From NCBI RefSeq assembly GCF_024055725.1, contig NZ_JAMXMX010000003.1, forward strand, positions 124,001 through 188,000: a stretch of 64,000 bases of DNA, given 5' to 3'. A program made the translations under genes and the position numbers. Shown piece by piece: positions 16,953 to 26,122 of the stretch. Positions within the stretch are counted from its first letter, which is position 1; every line of letters starts with the position of its first letter. Below the pieces are notes generated by a model that worked only from the letters and a program-made list of their open reading frames with translations, had not been told where the DNA came from and searched no databases. Origin of the DNA: Actinoallomurus spadix. GTDB lineage: Bacteria; Actinomycetota; Actinomycetes; Streptosporangiales; Streptosporangiaceae.

Positions 16953-19333
16953 GCGCGCTGGGGAGGGTCGTACGCGCCGGCGTCGGACGGCGCCGCGTCC
17001 AGACCGTGGTGATGACGCTGACCACGATGATGGCGGTCACCGCGTCGGTGCTGGCCGCAGGTCTCCTCGTGACGTCGCAGGCCCCGTTCGACCACGCCTT
17101 CGCGAAGCAGAAGGGCGCGCACCTGACCGTGCAATACGACGGATCAAGGGTCACCGCCGGGCAGGTCGCGGCCACCGCGCACGTCTCCGGGGTGACGGCG
17201 GCCGCCGGGCCGTTCCCGGTCCTGTCGCTGCGTCCGCATGTCGGCCGGAACAAGTCCGGCATGCCGCTGGGCGACCACCTGCCGCCGATGACGATCGTCG
17301 GCCGTGCCGATCCGGGCGGACCGGTCGACGACCTCGACCTCACCACCGGTCGGTGGGCCACCGGGGCGGGGCAGGTCGTGCTGAGCGACGAGAATGCGCC
17401 GTTCGGCATCGGCGACCGTATGGATTTCCCCGATCTGCCCGGCGGTCCGTCGCTGACCGTCGTCGGGCTGGCCAGGTCGGTGGGCGCTAGCGCGGAGGCG
17501 TGGGTGTCGCCGGCGGAGCTCACCGCGCTGACCGCTCCCGGTGCCGTACCGGCCCATCAGATGCTCTACCGCTTCGCCGGCGCCGGGACCGACGCCCAGA
17601 TCACCGCCGATCGCGCCGCGATCACCGCGGCCGTGCCGCCGGGATCGATGACCGGAGCGGCGTCCTACTTGAAGATCAGGCTGGCCGCGAGCCGCGCCTC
17701 GGCGACGTTCGTCCCGTTCGTGATCACCTTCGGGGTCCTCGGCCTGGTCATGTCGATCCTGATCATCGGCGTCGTGGTCAGCGGGGCGGTCGGCGCCGCG
17801 ACCCGGCGCATCGGCGTCCTGAAGTCGCTGGGGTTCACCCCGGCCCAGGTCGTGCGCGCCTACGTCGCGCAGGCGCTGATCCCCGCGACCGTCGGCGCCG
17901 TCCTGGGCGTCATCTCCGGCAACCTGCTGTCGATCCCGGTCCTGAGCCAGGCCAAGAGCGCGTACGGCACCGGCGGGTTGACGGTCGCCCCATGGATCGA
18001 CGTCGCCGTTCCCGCCGTCGTTCTCGCCGCGGTCGCCGTCACCGCACTGGTGCCCGCGCTGCGTGCCGGGCGGCTGCGGACCGTCGAGGCGATCGCCGTC
18101 GGCCGCACACCCCGCTCCGGACGCGGCCGCGCGGTGCGGTACCTGCTGGGCCGGCTGCCATTGCCGCGGCCGGTGAGCCTCGGCCTGGCCACCCCCTTCG
18201 CCCGGCCCGCGCGGTCGGCGACGGTGGCCGCGGCCGTGGCCTTCGGCACGATCGGCATCACCTTCGGCGTCGGTCTCGCCCTGTCCCTGAACGCGATCCA
18301 GAACGGCCTCAACCGCCGGACCCCGGGTACGGTCGTGGTCTCGGCCTTCGCGTTCGCCCCGCCGGCCCCCGGGACGGACCCGGCCACCCCGCTCGTGAAG
18401 CCGGCCGTGAAACCCGCGGCGATCGCCGCGAAGATCAGTGCGCAACCGGGCACCAGGCGCTACTTCAGTACCGGCCAGACCCGGGTCGGCGTGGCCGGAC
18501 TGGCCGGCCGGACGACCGTGATCGCTTACGAGGGCGACTCGTCCTGGGGTTCGTACCAGATGGTCGCCGGGTCGTGGTTCCACGGCCGAGGCCAGGCGGT
18601 GGTCCCCTCGGGGTTCCTCAGGACGACCGGGGCCCATATCGGAGACACCATCACCCTGACCGAGGGCGGCCGCAGCGCCCCGGTGCGGATCGTCGGCGAG
18701 GCGCTGGACCTGCGGGAGGAGGGCATGGTCATCCTGACCGATGACTCGTCCCTCACCGCCCTCCGCGCCCCCGTCCTGCCGGAGTCGGTCGAGTTCGCGA
18801 TCGATCTCAAACCGGGAACCGATCCGCGGGCGTATCTCGACTCGCTCAACGCGGCCCTGCGGCCGCTCGGCATCACCGCGGCGACCAATTCCGGGCGGCT
18901 GAGCGGCACGGTCGTCGCCATGGACACCCTGGCCGCGATGCTCACGTTGATGCTGCTCGCCGTGGCCGGTCTGGGCGTGCTCGACACCGTCGTGCTCGAC
19001 ACCCGGGAGCGCGTCCACGACCTGGGGGTGCTGAAGGCGCTGGGTATGTCACCGAGGCAGACGGTCACCATGGTCATCACATCGGTCGCCGGAGTCGGCC
19101 TGCTCGCCGGCGCACTCGGGGTCCCGGTCGGCGTCGCGCTGCACGATCACGTGCTGCCGGTCATGGGTGATGCCGCGGGCACCAGGTTCCCGGCGGCGGA
19201 CATCGCGGTGTACGACCTGCCCGTGCTGATACCGCTCGTCCTGGGCGGGCTGGTCATCGCGGCGGTGGGCGCGTTCCCGCCGGCCGGCTGGGCCGCCCAC
19301 ACCCGCACCGCGACCGCTCTGCGCACGGAGTAG
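16949..19333 (+). CDS. FtsX/MacB-type ABC permease
   Basis: 794 residues. An N-terminal membrane helix (VVMTLTTMMAVTASVLAAG) is followed by a large extracytoplasmic MacB-like domain (~45-240), an FtsX module of three helices (~250-370), a second N-terminal-type helix (~415-440), another extracytoplasmic domain (~460-630) and a final FtsX module (~645-790). This two-FtsX layout occurs in exporters of peptides, antibiotics or lipids and in mechanotransmitters. ATG overlaps the ATPase stop, so the two form one complex. The divergent kinase/regulator pair probably controls it. Substrate unknown. Confidence 0.92.
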   Translation: MSALGRVVRAGVGRRRVQTVVMTLTTMMAVTASVLAAGLLVTSQAPFDHAFAKQKGAHLTVQYDGSRVTAGQVAATAHVSGVTAAAGPFPVLSLRPHVGRNKSGMPLGDHLPPMTIVGRADPGGPVDDLDLTTGRWATGAGQVVLSDENAPFGIGDRMDFPDLPGGPSLTVVGLARSVGASAEAWVSPAELTALTAPGAVPAHQMLYRFAGAGTDAQITADRAAITAAVPPGSMTGAASYLKIRLAASRASATFVPFVITFGVLGLVMSILIIGVVVSGAVGAATRRIGVLKSLGFTPAQVVRAYVAQALIPATVGAVLGVISGNLLSIPVLSQAKSAYGTGGLTVAPWIDVAVPAVVLAAVAVTALVPALRAGRLRTVEAIAVGRTPRSGRGRAVRYLLGRLPLPRPVSLGLATPFARPARSATVAAAVAFGTIGITFGVGLALSLNAIQNGLNRRTPGTVVVSAFAFAPPAPGTDPATPLVKPAVKPAAIAAKISAQPGTRRYFSTGQTRVGVAGLAGRTTVIAYEGDSSWGSYQMVAGSWFHGRGQAVVPSGFLRTTGAHIGDTITLTEGGRSAPVRIVGEALDLREEGMVILTDDSSLTALRAPVLPESVEFAIDLKPGTDPRAYLDSLNAALRPLGITAATNSGRLSGTVVAMDTLAAMLTLMLLAVAGLGVLDTVVLDTRERVHDLGVLKALGMSPRQTVTMVITSVAGVGLLAGALGVPVGVALHDHVLPVMGDAAGTRFPAADIAVYDLPVLIPLVLGGLVIAAVGAFPPAGWAAHTRTATALRTE

Positions 19334-19360
19334 CCGGCCGACCGTTCGAGGTCCTCATCG

Positions 19361-19396
19361 GGTCGCCCGCCCTCCCTCCAGGGTGGCCGGGCGACC
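19361..19396 (+). terminator. Terminator after the ABC exporter
   Basis: GGTCGCCCG (19361-19369) pairs with CGGGCGACC (19388-19396), with further CCCT/AGGG pairing inside. It lies 28 bases after the permease stop. Confidence 0.75.
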
Positions 19397-19537
19397 GCTG
19401 CCTCCGAAGGCCCTCCGGGCCGGGTTACCTGATGTCAATATGAACGTCATGCCCGACTTACACCCCGCTTCCCGACCGGCAGTCCTGTCGGCGCACCGTC
19501 ATGACCGAGCCCCCGCCCCCGGCCGTGAAGGACCCCC

Positions 19538-20362
19538 ATGCTCGTACGCCTCGCCGCCATCACGCTCGTCTCCGCCGTCCCCCTCGCCCTCGCCGGAACC
19601 GCCTCCGCCGCTTCGACCGTCGCGGACGTCGGCCACCGGGGCGCGTCCGCGTACGCGCCGGAGAACACCCTCGCGGCCTTCCGGCAGGCCAAGACGAGGC
19701 ACGCCGACTACTTCGAGCTCGACGTCCAGCAGACCAAGGACCACAAGCTCATCGTCATGCACGACGAGACGCTGAAGCGGACCACCAACGTGGAGAAGGT
19801 CTACCCGCACGGCTCACCATGGCGGATCCGCGACTACACCCTCAAGCAGATCAAGCGGCTCGACGCCGGGTCGTGGTTCTCGTCCAAGTACAAGGGCGAG
19901 CGGGTGCCGACCCTGGACGAGACGCTGAGCGCCATGCAGGGCCAGGGTCTGAAGCTCCTCCTGGAGCTCAAGAACCCGTCCCTGTACCCCGGCATGAACG
20001 GCCGGGTCGCCACGGCGCTGCGCGCCCACCCGTACTGGCTGCGCCCGGGCCGGCTGATCGTCCAGAGCTTCGAGTGGTCGTACCTGAAGAGCTTCCACCC
20101 GCTGCTGCCGTCCGTGCCGCTGGGCGTCCTCGGCAAGCCGACCACGGCACAGCTCCCGGCGGTCGCGAAGTACGCGCGCTACGTCAACCCGAAGTACACG
20201 AAGGTCGGCAAGAGCTACGTCGGCAGCGTCAAGAAGCGTCACCTGAAGGTCTTCGTGTACGTGGTCGACGACCGCGCGACGATGCGCCGGATGATCGGCT
20301 ACGGGGTGGACGGGATCATCACCAACCGCCCCGACACGCTCCGCTCGGTCCTCAAGGGATAG
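19538..20362 (+). CDS. Secreted glycerophosphodiester phosphodiesterase
   Basis: 274 residues with a Sec signal peptide ending near GTASA-A (about residue 25). The GDPD TIM barrel shows HRGAS with His33 and Arg34, Glu42 in PENT, ELDVQQTKD with the metal-binding Glu and Asp, and HDE with the second catalytic His. Such enzymes cleave deacylated phospholipids to glycerol-3-phosphate and an alcohol, supplying phosphate and carbon from outside. GAAGGA lies upstream of ATG 19538. It is single, between two terminators. No clear Pho box was found. Confidence 0.92.
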   Translation: MLVRLAAITLVSAVPLALAGTASAASTVADVGHRGASAYAPENTLAAFRQAKTRHADYFELDVQQTKDHKLIVMHDETLKRTTNVEKVYPHGSPWRIRDYTLKQIKRLDAGSWFSSKYKGERVPTLDETLSAMQGQGLKLLLELKNPSLYPGMNGRVATALRAHPYWLRPGRLIVQSFEWSYLKSFHPLLPSVPLGVLGKPTTAQLPAVAKYARYVNPKYTKVGKSYVGSVKKRHLKVFVYVVDDRATMRRMIGYGVDGIITNRPDTLRSVLKG

Positions 20363-20379
20363 GCGTGCCGCCGTCAACG

Positions 20380-20435
20380 CCGTGGATCGTCGTCGTCCAC
20401 GGTACCGGGATCCTCGGCGCCGGTCGCCGAGGATC
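20380..20435. terminator. Bidirectional terminator between convergent genes
   Basis: CCGTGGA/TCCACGG (20380-20402) and then a perfect 11-bp stem GATCCTCGGCG (20409-20419) with CGCCGAGGATC (20425-20435) around CCGGT. They fill the gap between the GDPD and PP2C stops. Confidence 0.85.
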
Positions 20436-21137
20436 TCAGGGGGCGGGGAACTCGCAGTAGGCGACGGTCGCGTCGTCGTGACGCTTGTGCCGGGGCCAGC
20501 GCCGGCCGTCCGGGTCGGATCGCTCGGCCTCCCGGACCTGTTCGATCAGCGCCGCGGGCCCTCGCTCGCCCAGCGTGGCCAGGGTCTGCGGCCAGTCGGC
20601 CAGGCCGAAGGCGTCGACCGCCCGGGTCGCGCCGTCGGTCAGCAGGGCCGCCCGGCGCAGCTCCGGGAGCGGCACGCTCCCGGTGAGCGCCCGCCCCGCC
20701 ACGCGCGGGTCGGCGGCGGCGAATCCGCTGCCGTCGGCGGTGAGCGCGGTGACCCGCCCGCCCTGGTCGAGCAGCAGCGTGGAGTCCGACAGCACCAGGT
20801 AGTCCGCGGCCTGGTCCCGGACGCGCAGCGCGACGACCGTCGTCGCCGGGGTCCAGGGATGGGACAGGTCACAGCGGCCGCCGTGCGCGGCGGCCGTCTC
20901 CGTGATCGCCTGCGCGAGGGCGGCGGCCGGGCTCAGTCCGTGGTCGAGGAGGCCGGCGAGCAGCCGGGTCGCGAGCTGCCCCACGTACCAGGGGCGGCCG
21001 TGCACGCAACCGGTCTCCAGATCCATGTCGATGCTCATGCCGTCCAGCACCACGGCAGCGCCGAGCGCGGTCGCGACGAAGTCCTCGTTCGGGCGAGCGG
21101 GGCTGCCCTGATCGGTCGCCCAGGTAACCCGCATCAT
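20436..21137 (-). CDS. PP2C-type protein phosphatase
   Basis: 233-residue single-domain PPM phosphatase. Metal-site and phosphate-site motifs are present: ATDQGSPARPNED near the start, VVLDGMS, LLTDGATR and the C-terminal DDATV. It should dephosphorylate Ser/Thr phosphoproteins in the cytoplasm. It has no membrane anchor or sensor domain. Two adjacent ATGs (21137, 21134) follow GAGGAG. The first overlaps the stop of the preceding 42-residue ORF (ATGA), so translation is probably coupled to the coaE transcript. Substrates unknown. Confidence 0.88.
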   Translation of the reverse strand: MMRVTWATDQGSPARPNEDFVATALGAAVVLDGMSIDMDLETGCVHGRPWYVGQLATRLLAGLLDHGLSPAAALAQAITETAAAHGGRCDLSHPWTPATTVVALRVRDQAADYLVLSDSTLLLDQGGRVTALTADGSGFAAADPRVAGRALTGSVPLPELRRAALLTDGATRAVDAFGLADWPQTLATLGERGPAALIEQVREAERSDPDGRRWPRHKRHDDATVAYCEFPAP

Positions 21138-21262
21138 CGCCCACTCCTCGCACCGGTACGGCCCGCGGGCCGGCCGCCCGTCCGGGCGATCCGCGTCATC
21201 GCCCGCTCCTCCACGTCGGTACGACCCGCGAGCCCGCCGCCCGTCCGGGCGATCCGCGTCAT
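21134..21262 (-). CDS. 42-residue ORF made of two tandem units, linking coaE to PP2C
   Basis: ATG 21262 overlaps the coaE stop (ATGA) and the ORF's TGA overlaps the PP2C start (ATGA). The peptide is two near-copies of MTRIARTGG(G/R)xAGRT. The second copy begins at an in-frame ATG (21199), itself preceded by GGAGGAGCGGGCG. Each copy therefore carries its own ribosome binding site and start. It may be a real Arg-rich peptide or only a translated spacer that keeps ribosomes moving into PP2C. No homologue is recognised. Confidence 0.5.
   Translation of the reverse strand: MTRIARTGGGLAGRTDVEERAMTRIARTGGRPAGRTGARSGR
21138..21262 (-). repeat. Two tandem copies of a 62-63 bp start-site unit
   Basis: Units 21200-21262 and 21138-21199 share a GGAGGA-CGGGCG-ATGACGCGG-type block and the GATCGCCCGGACGGGCGG stretch. 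A third, shorter resemblance is the real PP2C start region. Confidence 0.85.
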
Positions 21263-21888
21263 CGCCGGTCCTCCGCGTCGGCGTGGCGTTTCAGGTCCGC
21301 CCACAGCTCGTCGACCTGCCCGGCGAGCCGTTCGAGCGTGCCGGAGTTGTCGATGACGCGGTCGGCGATCTCCAGCCGCCGCTCCCGGGTGGCCTGGGCC
21401 GCGATGCGGGCCCGCGCGTCCGCCTCGGTCATGCCGCGCCGCCCGGTCAGGCGCCGCACCTGCTCCTCGACGGGCGTGTCGACGACGACCACGAGGTCGT
21501 ACATGCCCGCCAGGCCGTTCTCGGCGATCAGCGGCACGTCATAGACGACGATCGCGTCGCCCGGCGCCCGCTCGACGAGTTCGCGCATCCGCTCGCCGAC
21601 GCGCGGGTGCACGATCGCGTTGAGGCGCGCCCGCCGTTCCTCATCGGCGAACACGATCGACCCGAGCCGTTCCCGGTCCAGCGAGCCGTCGGGGAGCAGC
21701 ACCCCCTCGCCGAACTCCGCGACGACCTCGGCCAGGCCCGGCGTGCCCGGCTCGACGACCTCCCGGGCGACGGCGTCGGCGTCGACGACCACCGCGCCGT
21801 GCTCCGCGAGCCGCCGGGACACCTCGCTCTTGCCCGACCCGATCCCTCCGGTCAACCCCACACTCAGCACGACGGCGAGCGTACTCAC
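21259..21888 (-). CDS. coaE: Dephospho-CoA kinase
   Basis: 209 residues; catalyses the last step of coenzyme A synthesis, ATP-dependent phosphorylation of dephospho-CoA. P-loop GGIGSGKS at 14-21, DAD around 37 in [11 protein letters not shown], then the CoA-domain helices and [13 protein letters not shown]. The usual family start would be the internal GTG giving [15 protein letters not shown]; the upstream GTG at 21888 adds eight residues and has only GGGGCGG before it, so the start is uncertain by eight codons. It belongs to the minus-strand chain from rpsA to the PP2C gene. Confidence 0.94.
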   Translation of the reverse strand: MSTLAVVLSVGLTGGIGSGKSEVSRRLAEHGAVVVDADAVAREVVEPGTPGLAEVVAEFGEGVLLPDGSLDRERLGSIVFADEERRARLNAIVHPRVGERMRELVERAPGDAIVVYDVPLIAENGLAGMYDLVVVVDTPVEEQVRRLTGRRGMTEADARARIAAQATRERRLEIADRVIDNSGTLERLAGQVDELWADLKRHADAEDRR

Positions 21889-21908
21889 CCGCCCCGCGCG
21901 GGGACCAG

Positions 21909-22391
21909 TCAGCCGCCCCGGACGGGCCCGAGGGGCTTGCGCATGTGGACGAGCGTCAGGTGGTCGGCGACCCGCTCCCGGTTGGTCTCGGCGTAGCCGA
22001 GCCGGCGGTACATCCGCAGGTCGGTCTCGCTGAGATGCCCGGTGAACAGCACGCAGGCGTCGGCCCGGCCGGCCGCCTCCGCCTCCAGCGCCCGCATCAG
22101 CGCCTCGCCGATCCCCCGGCCCTGCAGGTCGGGCGCGACGACGAGCCGGCCGACCAGGCAGGTGCGCTCGTTGAACCGGCCGCGTACCGAACCGACGAGC
22201 CGGGGTCCCACGCTGGCCTTCAGGACCAGGGACTCGGCGATCATTGCGCGGATCTGGTCGAGGGACTCGACGAGCGGCGGCAGGAACGGGTCACCGTGCA
22301 GCTGCGCCTCGGTGACGTACGCGGCGCGCTGCACGGTGAGGATCTCCCCGGCGTCGGAGACGTCGGCGTGTTCGATCCGGACCTCCTCCAC
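21909..22391 (-). CDS. GNAT-family N-acetyltransferase
   Basis: 160 residues. The acetyl-CoA pyrophosphate-binding motif [17 protein letters not shown] (around 90-106) and the C-terminal [15 protein letters not shown] are clear GNAT signatures. Substrate not predictable. The GTG start is 7 bases after the upstream stop, so co-transcription with the membrane EEP-like gene and coaE is likely. Confidence 0.88.
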   Translation of the reverse strand: MEEVRIEHADVSDAGEILTVQRAAYVTEAQLHGDPFLPPLVESLDQIRAMIAESLVLKASVGPRLVGSVRGRFNERTCLVGRLVVAPDLQGRGIGEALMRALEAEAAGRADACVLFTGHLSETDLRMYRRLGYAETNRERVADHLTLVHMRKPLGPVRGG

Positions 22392-22397
22392 GGACGG

Positions 22398-24410
22398 TCA
22401 GCCCACCACGCGGACCGTCGCGGCCACCGGATAGTGGTCCGAGGCACGCCGGGACGAGTCGACCGCGCTGTTGTCGAAGCCGAGGTCGTCGCTGCCGAGG
22501 ATCCAGTCGGCGCGGACGCCGCCCGTCATGGTCGGCGGAGGCGATTCCATCGTGCCGCGCAACCCGCTCTGGCCCATGAGGCGGCTCAGCTCCGGGGTTC
22601 CCGGACCCGCGCCCATGTTCCCGGCGATGATCGTACGCGGCGCGCCGCTCCACACCTGCAGCAGCTTCCCGATCTCGGTCAGCCGGCTCTGGGCGCGGTC
22701 GGCGCCCTGCTGGAGCCGTACGGACCACACGTCGGCGGTGTTGCCACCGCCGACGTCGACCCGGGCCCAGACGTACCCGGGCGCCTGCGGGCCGGCGCCG
22801 ACCGGCAGCCGCCCGGCGCCGGTGGCCTTGACGCGCAGCCGGGTCAGCACCGCGTTGCCGTCCTGGTGGTCGGCCGCCGCGCCCCACACGAGGCGCATCT
22901 TCAGCCGCCGGGCCAGCCAGGACGCGACGTCCGTGGTGCCGGACATCGGACGGCCCCGCCCGACCCCCTGCAGCGCCACGACGTCGGCGCGCTGCGCCTC
23001 GATCGCGCGGGCGATCGCCTCCGGGTCCAGCCGGCCCCCGTCACCGATGGCGTCGTGGATGTCGTACGAGACGAGCCGGAACGTGCCCGGCAGCCTCGTC
23101 GCCGCGCGGGTCACCGACGGCGCGGTCACCGCGTAGATCACCGGGACGACCGCGAGGACCAGCGCGCCCGCGCCCGCGCCGAGCGCGCGGACCGCCGAAC
23201 GCGCCGGGAGCGGGCCGCCGCGCGCCGCGGCGATCGCCGACAGCAGGCCCAGCGCGATGCCCGCCAGGCCCGGCAGGACCTTGTTCGGCAGGGGCAGCGG
23301 GTGGGTGTAGTGCAGTTGGTACGGCAGGATCACGACCAGGACGCCGAGCGCGCCGAGGGCCGCGCCCAGGTCGATGCGCCACGCCCGGCCCCCGGTGTCG
23401 GGGACGCTGACGTCCGGCGGCGGGCCGCCCCGCTCGGCGGGCCGGCCGCGGTAGCCGCCGCGCCGCAGCGGCACCCGTGAGGCGACCGCGAGCAGCCACG
23501 CCGACAGCACCTGCCCGATGATCACGACGGCGATGGCGACCGCGCCGGTCAGGCCGTACCGGCCGGTGACCGCGCCCGCGCCCACGCCGAGCAGCGTGCC
23601 GCCGAACACGCACACCCCGCCGGGCACGGCCGCGACGGCCAGGCCCGAGGACAGGAACGCCATCGCCAGCGCCTGCCCCGCCAGGACGACCACCCCGGCG
23701 ACGGCCAGCGGCAGCCCGCCGCTGGAGGACGTGAACGCCGGACTGGACAGCACGAGGATCTGCAGGGCCAGGAACGGCCCCAGCGCCGCCGCGCCGAGCG
23801 CGTCACGCCAGCCGATCACCGGCGCCTCGACCGGCGGGTTGCGCAGCCAGCGCACCAGCGCCGCCACGCCGCCCGCGACGATCAGCAGCGTGACGATCCA
23901 GGCGGCGACGCCCGCGCGCGCGGGCGGGTCCCAGGTGCCGAACGCGAGCCGCAGCGCGGTGTCGCCGGTGAGCCCGGCCGTCGCCGCCACCGCGAATCCG
24001 GTGCCGGACAGGCCGCGCGCCGCCTCGTACAGCGCCGTGACGGCGAGCATCCCGAACACGGCGCCGGCGAACGCCAGCCACAGCGCCGGTGAGACGGCCT
24101 GCATGGCGAGCCGGACGGCCAGCAGGCCGCCGATCGCGACGGCCGGCAGGCCGCGCGGCCCGGCGACCGCGCGCACACCGGGCGCCAGAAAGCCGGACAG
24201 GCACGACACCAGGATCACCAGCGTGGCGGTGACCGCCCCACCGGACTCGGTGTAGTGCCCGAACGCGGGGAATCCCGCCCGCAGCACCTCGGCGAGCACC
24301 GCGAGGGTGACCGCGATCAGCGAGATCCGCGAAAGTTCCTGGGGAACGACCGGGGGTCCCGCCGTAGCGACGGGACCCCCGGATCGGACGCGTGAGTCAG
24401 AATCGACCAT
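22398..24410 (-). CDS. Polytopic membrane protein with a C-terminal EEP-fold domain lacking catalytic residues
   Basis: 670 residues. Residues ~28-425 hold about ten hydrophobic segments. Residues ~440-670 have the endonuclease/exonuclease/phosphatase fold pattern, but most catalytic positions are changed. The usual Asn motif reads SYDIHD, the metal-binding Glu of LQEV is Gly (VALQGV), the catalytic His stretch is VWSVRLQ, and the GDFN loop is AGNMGA. Only the terminal SDHYPV is intact. I infer a non-catalytic membrane-tethered EEP domain, perhaps a binding or regulatory module. It starts 41 bases after rpsA and precedes a GNAT gene. Confidence 0.8.
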   Translation of the reverse strand: MVDSDSRVRSGGPVATAGPPVVPQELSRISLIAVTLAVLAEVLRAGFPAFGHYTESGGAVTATLVILVSCLSGFLAPGVRAVAGPRGLPAVAIGGLLAVRLAMQAVSPALWLAFAGAVFGMLAVTALYEAARGLSGTGFAVAATAGLTGDTALRLAFGTWDPPARAGVAAWIVTLLIVAGGVAALVRWLRNPPVEAPVIGWRDALGAAALGPFLALQILVLSSPAFTSSSGGLPLAVAGVVVLAGQALAMAFLSSGLAVAAVPGGVCVFGGTLLGVGAGAVTGRYGLTGAVAIAVVIIGQVLSAWLLAVASRVPLRRGGYRGRPAERGGPPPDVSVPDTGGRAWRIDLGAALGALGVLVVILPYQLHYTHPLPLPNKVLPGLAGIALGLLSAIAAARGGPLPARSAVRALGAGAGALVLAVVPVIYAVTAPSVTRAATRLPGTFRLVSYDIHDAIGDGGRLDPEAIARAIEAQRADVVALQGVGRGRPMSGTTDVASWLARRLKMRLVWGAAADHQDGNAVLTRLRVKATGAGRLPVGAGPQAPGYVWARVDVGGGNTADVWSVRLQQGADRAQSRLTEIGKLLQVWSGAPRTIIAGNMGAGPGTPELSRLMGQSGLRGTMESPPPTMTGGVRADWILGSDDLGFDNSAVDSSRRASDHYPVAATVRVVG

Positions 24411-24451
24411 AACGGTGGTCTGTCTACTCCTCGCCGGTTTTCGGTTGTGTG

Positions 24452-25915
24452 TTACTCCTGGCCGCCGGACAGCTTCTCGCGGAGCGCCGCGAGCGCCTCG
24501 TCGGAGGCCAGCGCGCCGCCCGTGTCGCCGCCCTGCGACTCCTCCGTCGCGTACGACTGCGGGCCGGCCGCCTCGGCCTCGGCCCGGCGGGCCTCCTCGA
24601 CCTGCCGCTTGTGGGCGTCGAAGCGGGAGCGGGCCTCGGCGTACTGCCGCTCCCAGGCCTCACGCTGCTCCTCGTAGCCCTCGAGCCAGTCGCCGGTGTC
24701 CGAGTCGAAGCCCTCGGGGTACTTGTAGTTCCCCTGCTCGTCGTACTCGGCGGGCATGCCGTAGAGCGTCGGGTCGAACTCCTCGTCGGTGAACGTCCCG
24801 CCGGTCTCGTTGGCCTGCTTCAGCGAGAGGCTAATGCGGCGCCGGTCGAGGTCGATGTCGATGATCTTGACGAAGATCTCGTCGCCGACCTGGACGACCT
24901 GCTCCGGGATCTCCACGTGGCGCTCGGCCAGCTCGGAGATGTGGACCAGGCCCTCGATGCCCTCCTCGACCCGCACGAACGCGCCGAACGGCACCAGCTT
25001 GGTGACCCGGCCCGGAACGACCTGGCCGATCTGGTGGGTGCGGGCGAACTGCTGCCAGGGGTCCTCCTGCGTCGCCTTGAGCGACAGCGAGACCCGCTCG
25101 CGCTCCATGTCGACGTCGAGGACCTCGACCGTGACCTCCTGGCCGACCTCGACGACCTCGGAGGGGTGGTCGATGTGCTTCCAGGACAGCTCGGACACGT
25201 GCACCAGACCGTCGACGCCGCCGAGGTCGACGAACGCGCCGAAGTTGACGATGCTGGAAACGACGCCCTTGCGGACCTGGCCCTTCTGGAGGGTGTTGAG
25301 GAAGGTCTGGCGGACCTCGCTCTGCGTCTGCTCGAGCCAGGCACGGCGGGACAGGACCACGTTGTTGCGGTTCTTGTCCAGCTCGATGATCTTGGCTTCG
25401 AGCTCACGGCCGACGTACGGCTGGAGGTCGCGGACCCGGCGCATCTCCACCAGCGATGCCGGCAGGAAGCCGCGCAGGCCGATGTCGAGGATGAGGCCGC
25501 CCTTGACGACCTCGATGACGGTACCGGTGACGATGCCGTCCTCGTCCTTGATCTTCTCGATCGTGCCCCAGGCGCGCTCGTACTGCGCGCGCTTCTTGGA
25601 CAGGATCAGGCGACCTTCCTTGTCCTCCTTCTGGAGGACGAGGGCCTCGACGTGGTCTCCGACCGTGACGACCTCGTTCGGGTCGACATCGTGCTTGATC
25701 GAAAGCTCACGCGAGGGGATGACACCCTCGGTCTTGTAGCCGATGTCGAGCAAGACCTCGTCTCGATCGACCTTGACGACAGTGCCCTCGACAATGTCGC
25801 CGTCGTTGAAATACTTGATGGTCTCGTCGATCGCCGCGAGGAAGGCTTCCTCGGACCCGATGTCATTGACCGCTACCTGCGGGGTACTCGAGGTGGCCTC
25901 GGTGCTGCTCGTCAT
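24452..25915 (-). CDS. rpsA: 30S ribosomal protein S1
   Basis: 487 residues, mRNA-binding component of the small subunit. Four S1 (OB) domains span about 35-105, 120-190, 205-275 and 290-365, e.g. GGLILDIGLRGFLPASLVE, VNFGAFVDLGGVDGLVHVSEL and VPFGAFVRVEEGIEGLVHISEL, followed by an acidic, Glu/Ala-rich tail. Four domains plus tail is the actinobacterial form (six in E. coli). ATG 25915 gives the standard MTSSTEATSSTPQVAVND start, although the frame is open to 26110. A clear promoter lies ~165 nt upstream, leaving a leader long enough for autoregulation. Confidence 0.97.
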   Translation of the reverse strand: MTSSTEATSSTPQVAVNDIGSEEAFLAAIDETIKYFNDGDIVEGTVVKVDRDEVLLDIGYKTEGVIPSRELSIKHDVDPNEVVTVGDHVEALVLQKEDKEGRLILSKKRAQYERAWGTIEKIKDEDGIVTGTVIEVVKGGLILDIGLRGFLPASLVEMRRVRDLQPYVGRELEAKIIELDKNRNNVVLSRRAWLEQTQSEVRQTFLNTLQKGQVRKGVVSSIVNFGAFVDLGGVDGLVHVSELSWKHIDHPSEVVEVGQEVTVEVLDVDMERERVSLSLKATQEDPWQQFARTHQIGQVVPGRVTKLVPFGAFVRVEEGIEGLVHISELAERHVEIPEQVVQVGDEIFVKIIDIDLDRRRISLSLKQANETGGTFTDEEFDPTLYGMPAEYDEQGNYKYPEGFDSDTGDWLEGYEEQREAWERQYAEARSRFDAHKRQVEEARRAEAEAAGPQSYATEESQGGDTGGALASDEALAALREKLSGGQE

Positions 25916-26080
25916 GTGTGGGATGGCTCCGGATACGGACATGCGTAGTTGCCTGTGCTGCGCGGAGGGCCAGTTATCCGTCCCTGCCGATGAACCGGCG
26001 GCGTGACCATACCGATGTCGACGTGACCGAGCGCGAGCCTGCTCTGTCCGAGGCGCGCGCAGGCCCACAGCGCAGCGATC

Positions 26081-26110
26081 AGAATATGGGACGTAGGCCG
26101 GTACGGTCAA
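26081..26110 (-). promoter_or_regulatory. rpsA: rpsA promoter
   Basis: On the minus strand TTGACC (26110-26105), an 18-base spacer and TATTCT (26086-26081) make a near-consensus housekeeping promoter. It begins only 12 bases beyond the deacetylase stop and gives an rpsA leader of about 160 nt. Confidence 0.8.
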
Positions 26111-26122
26111 TCGCCCGCTTGA

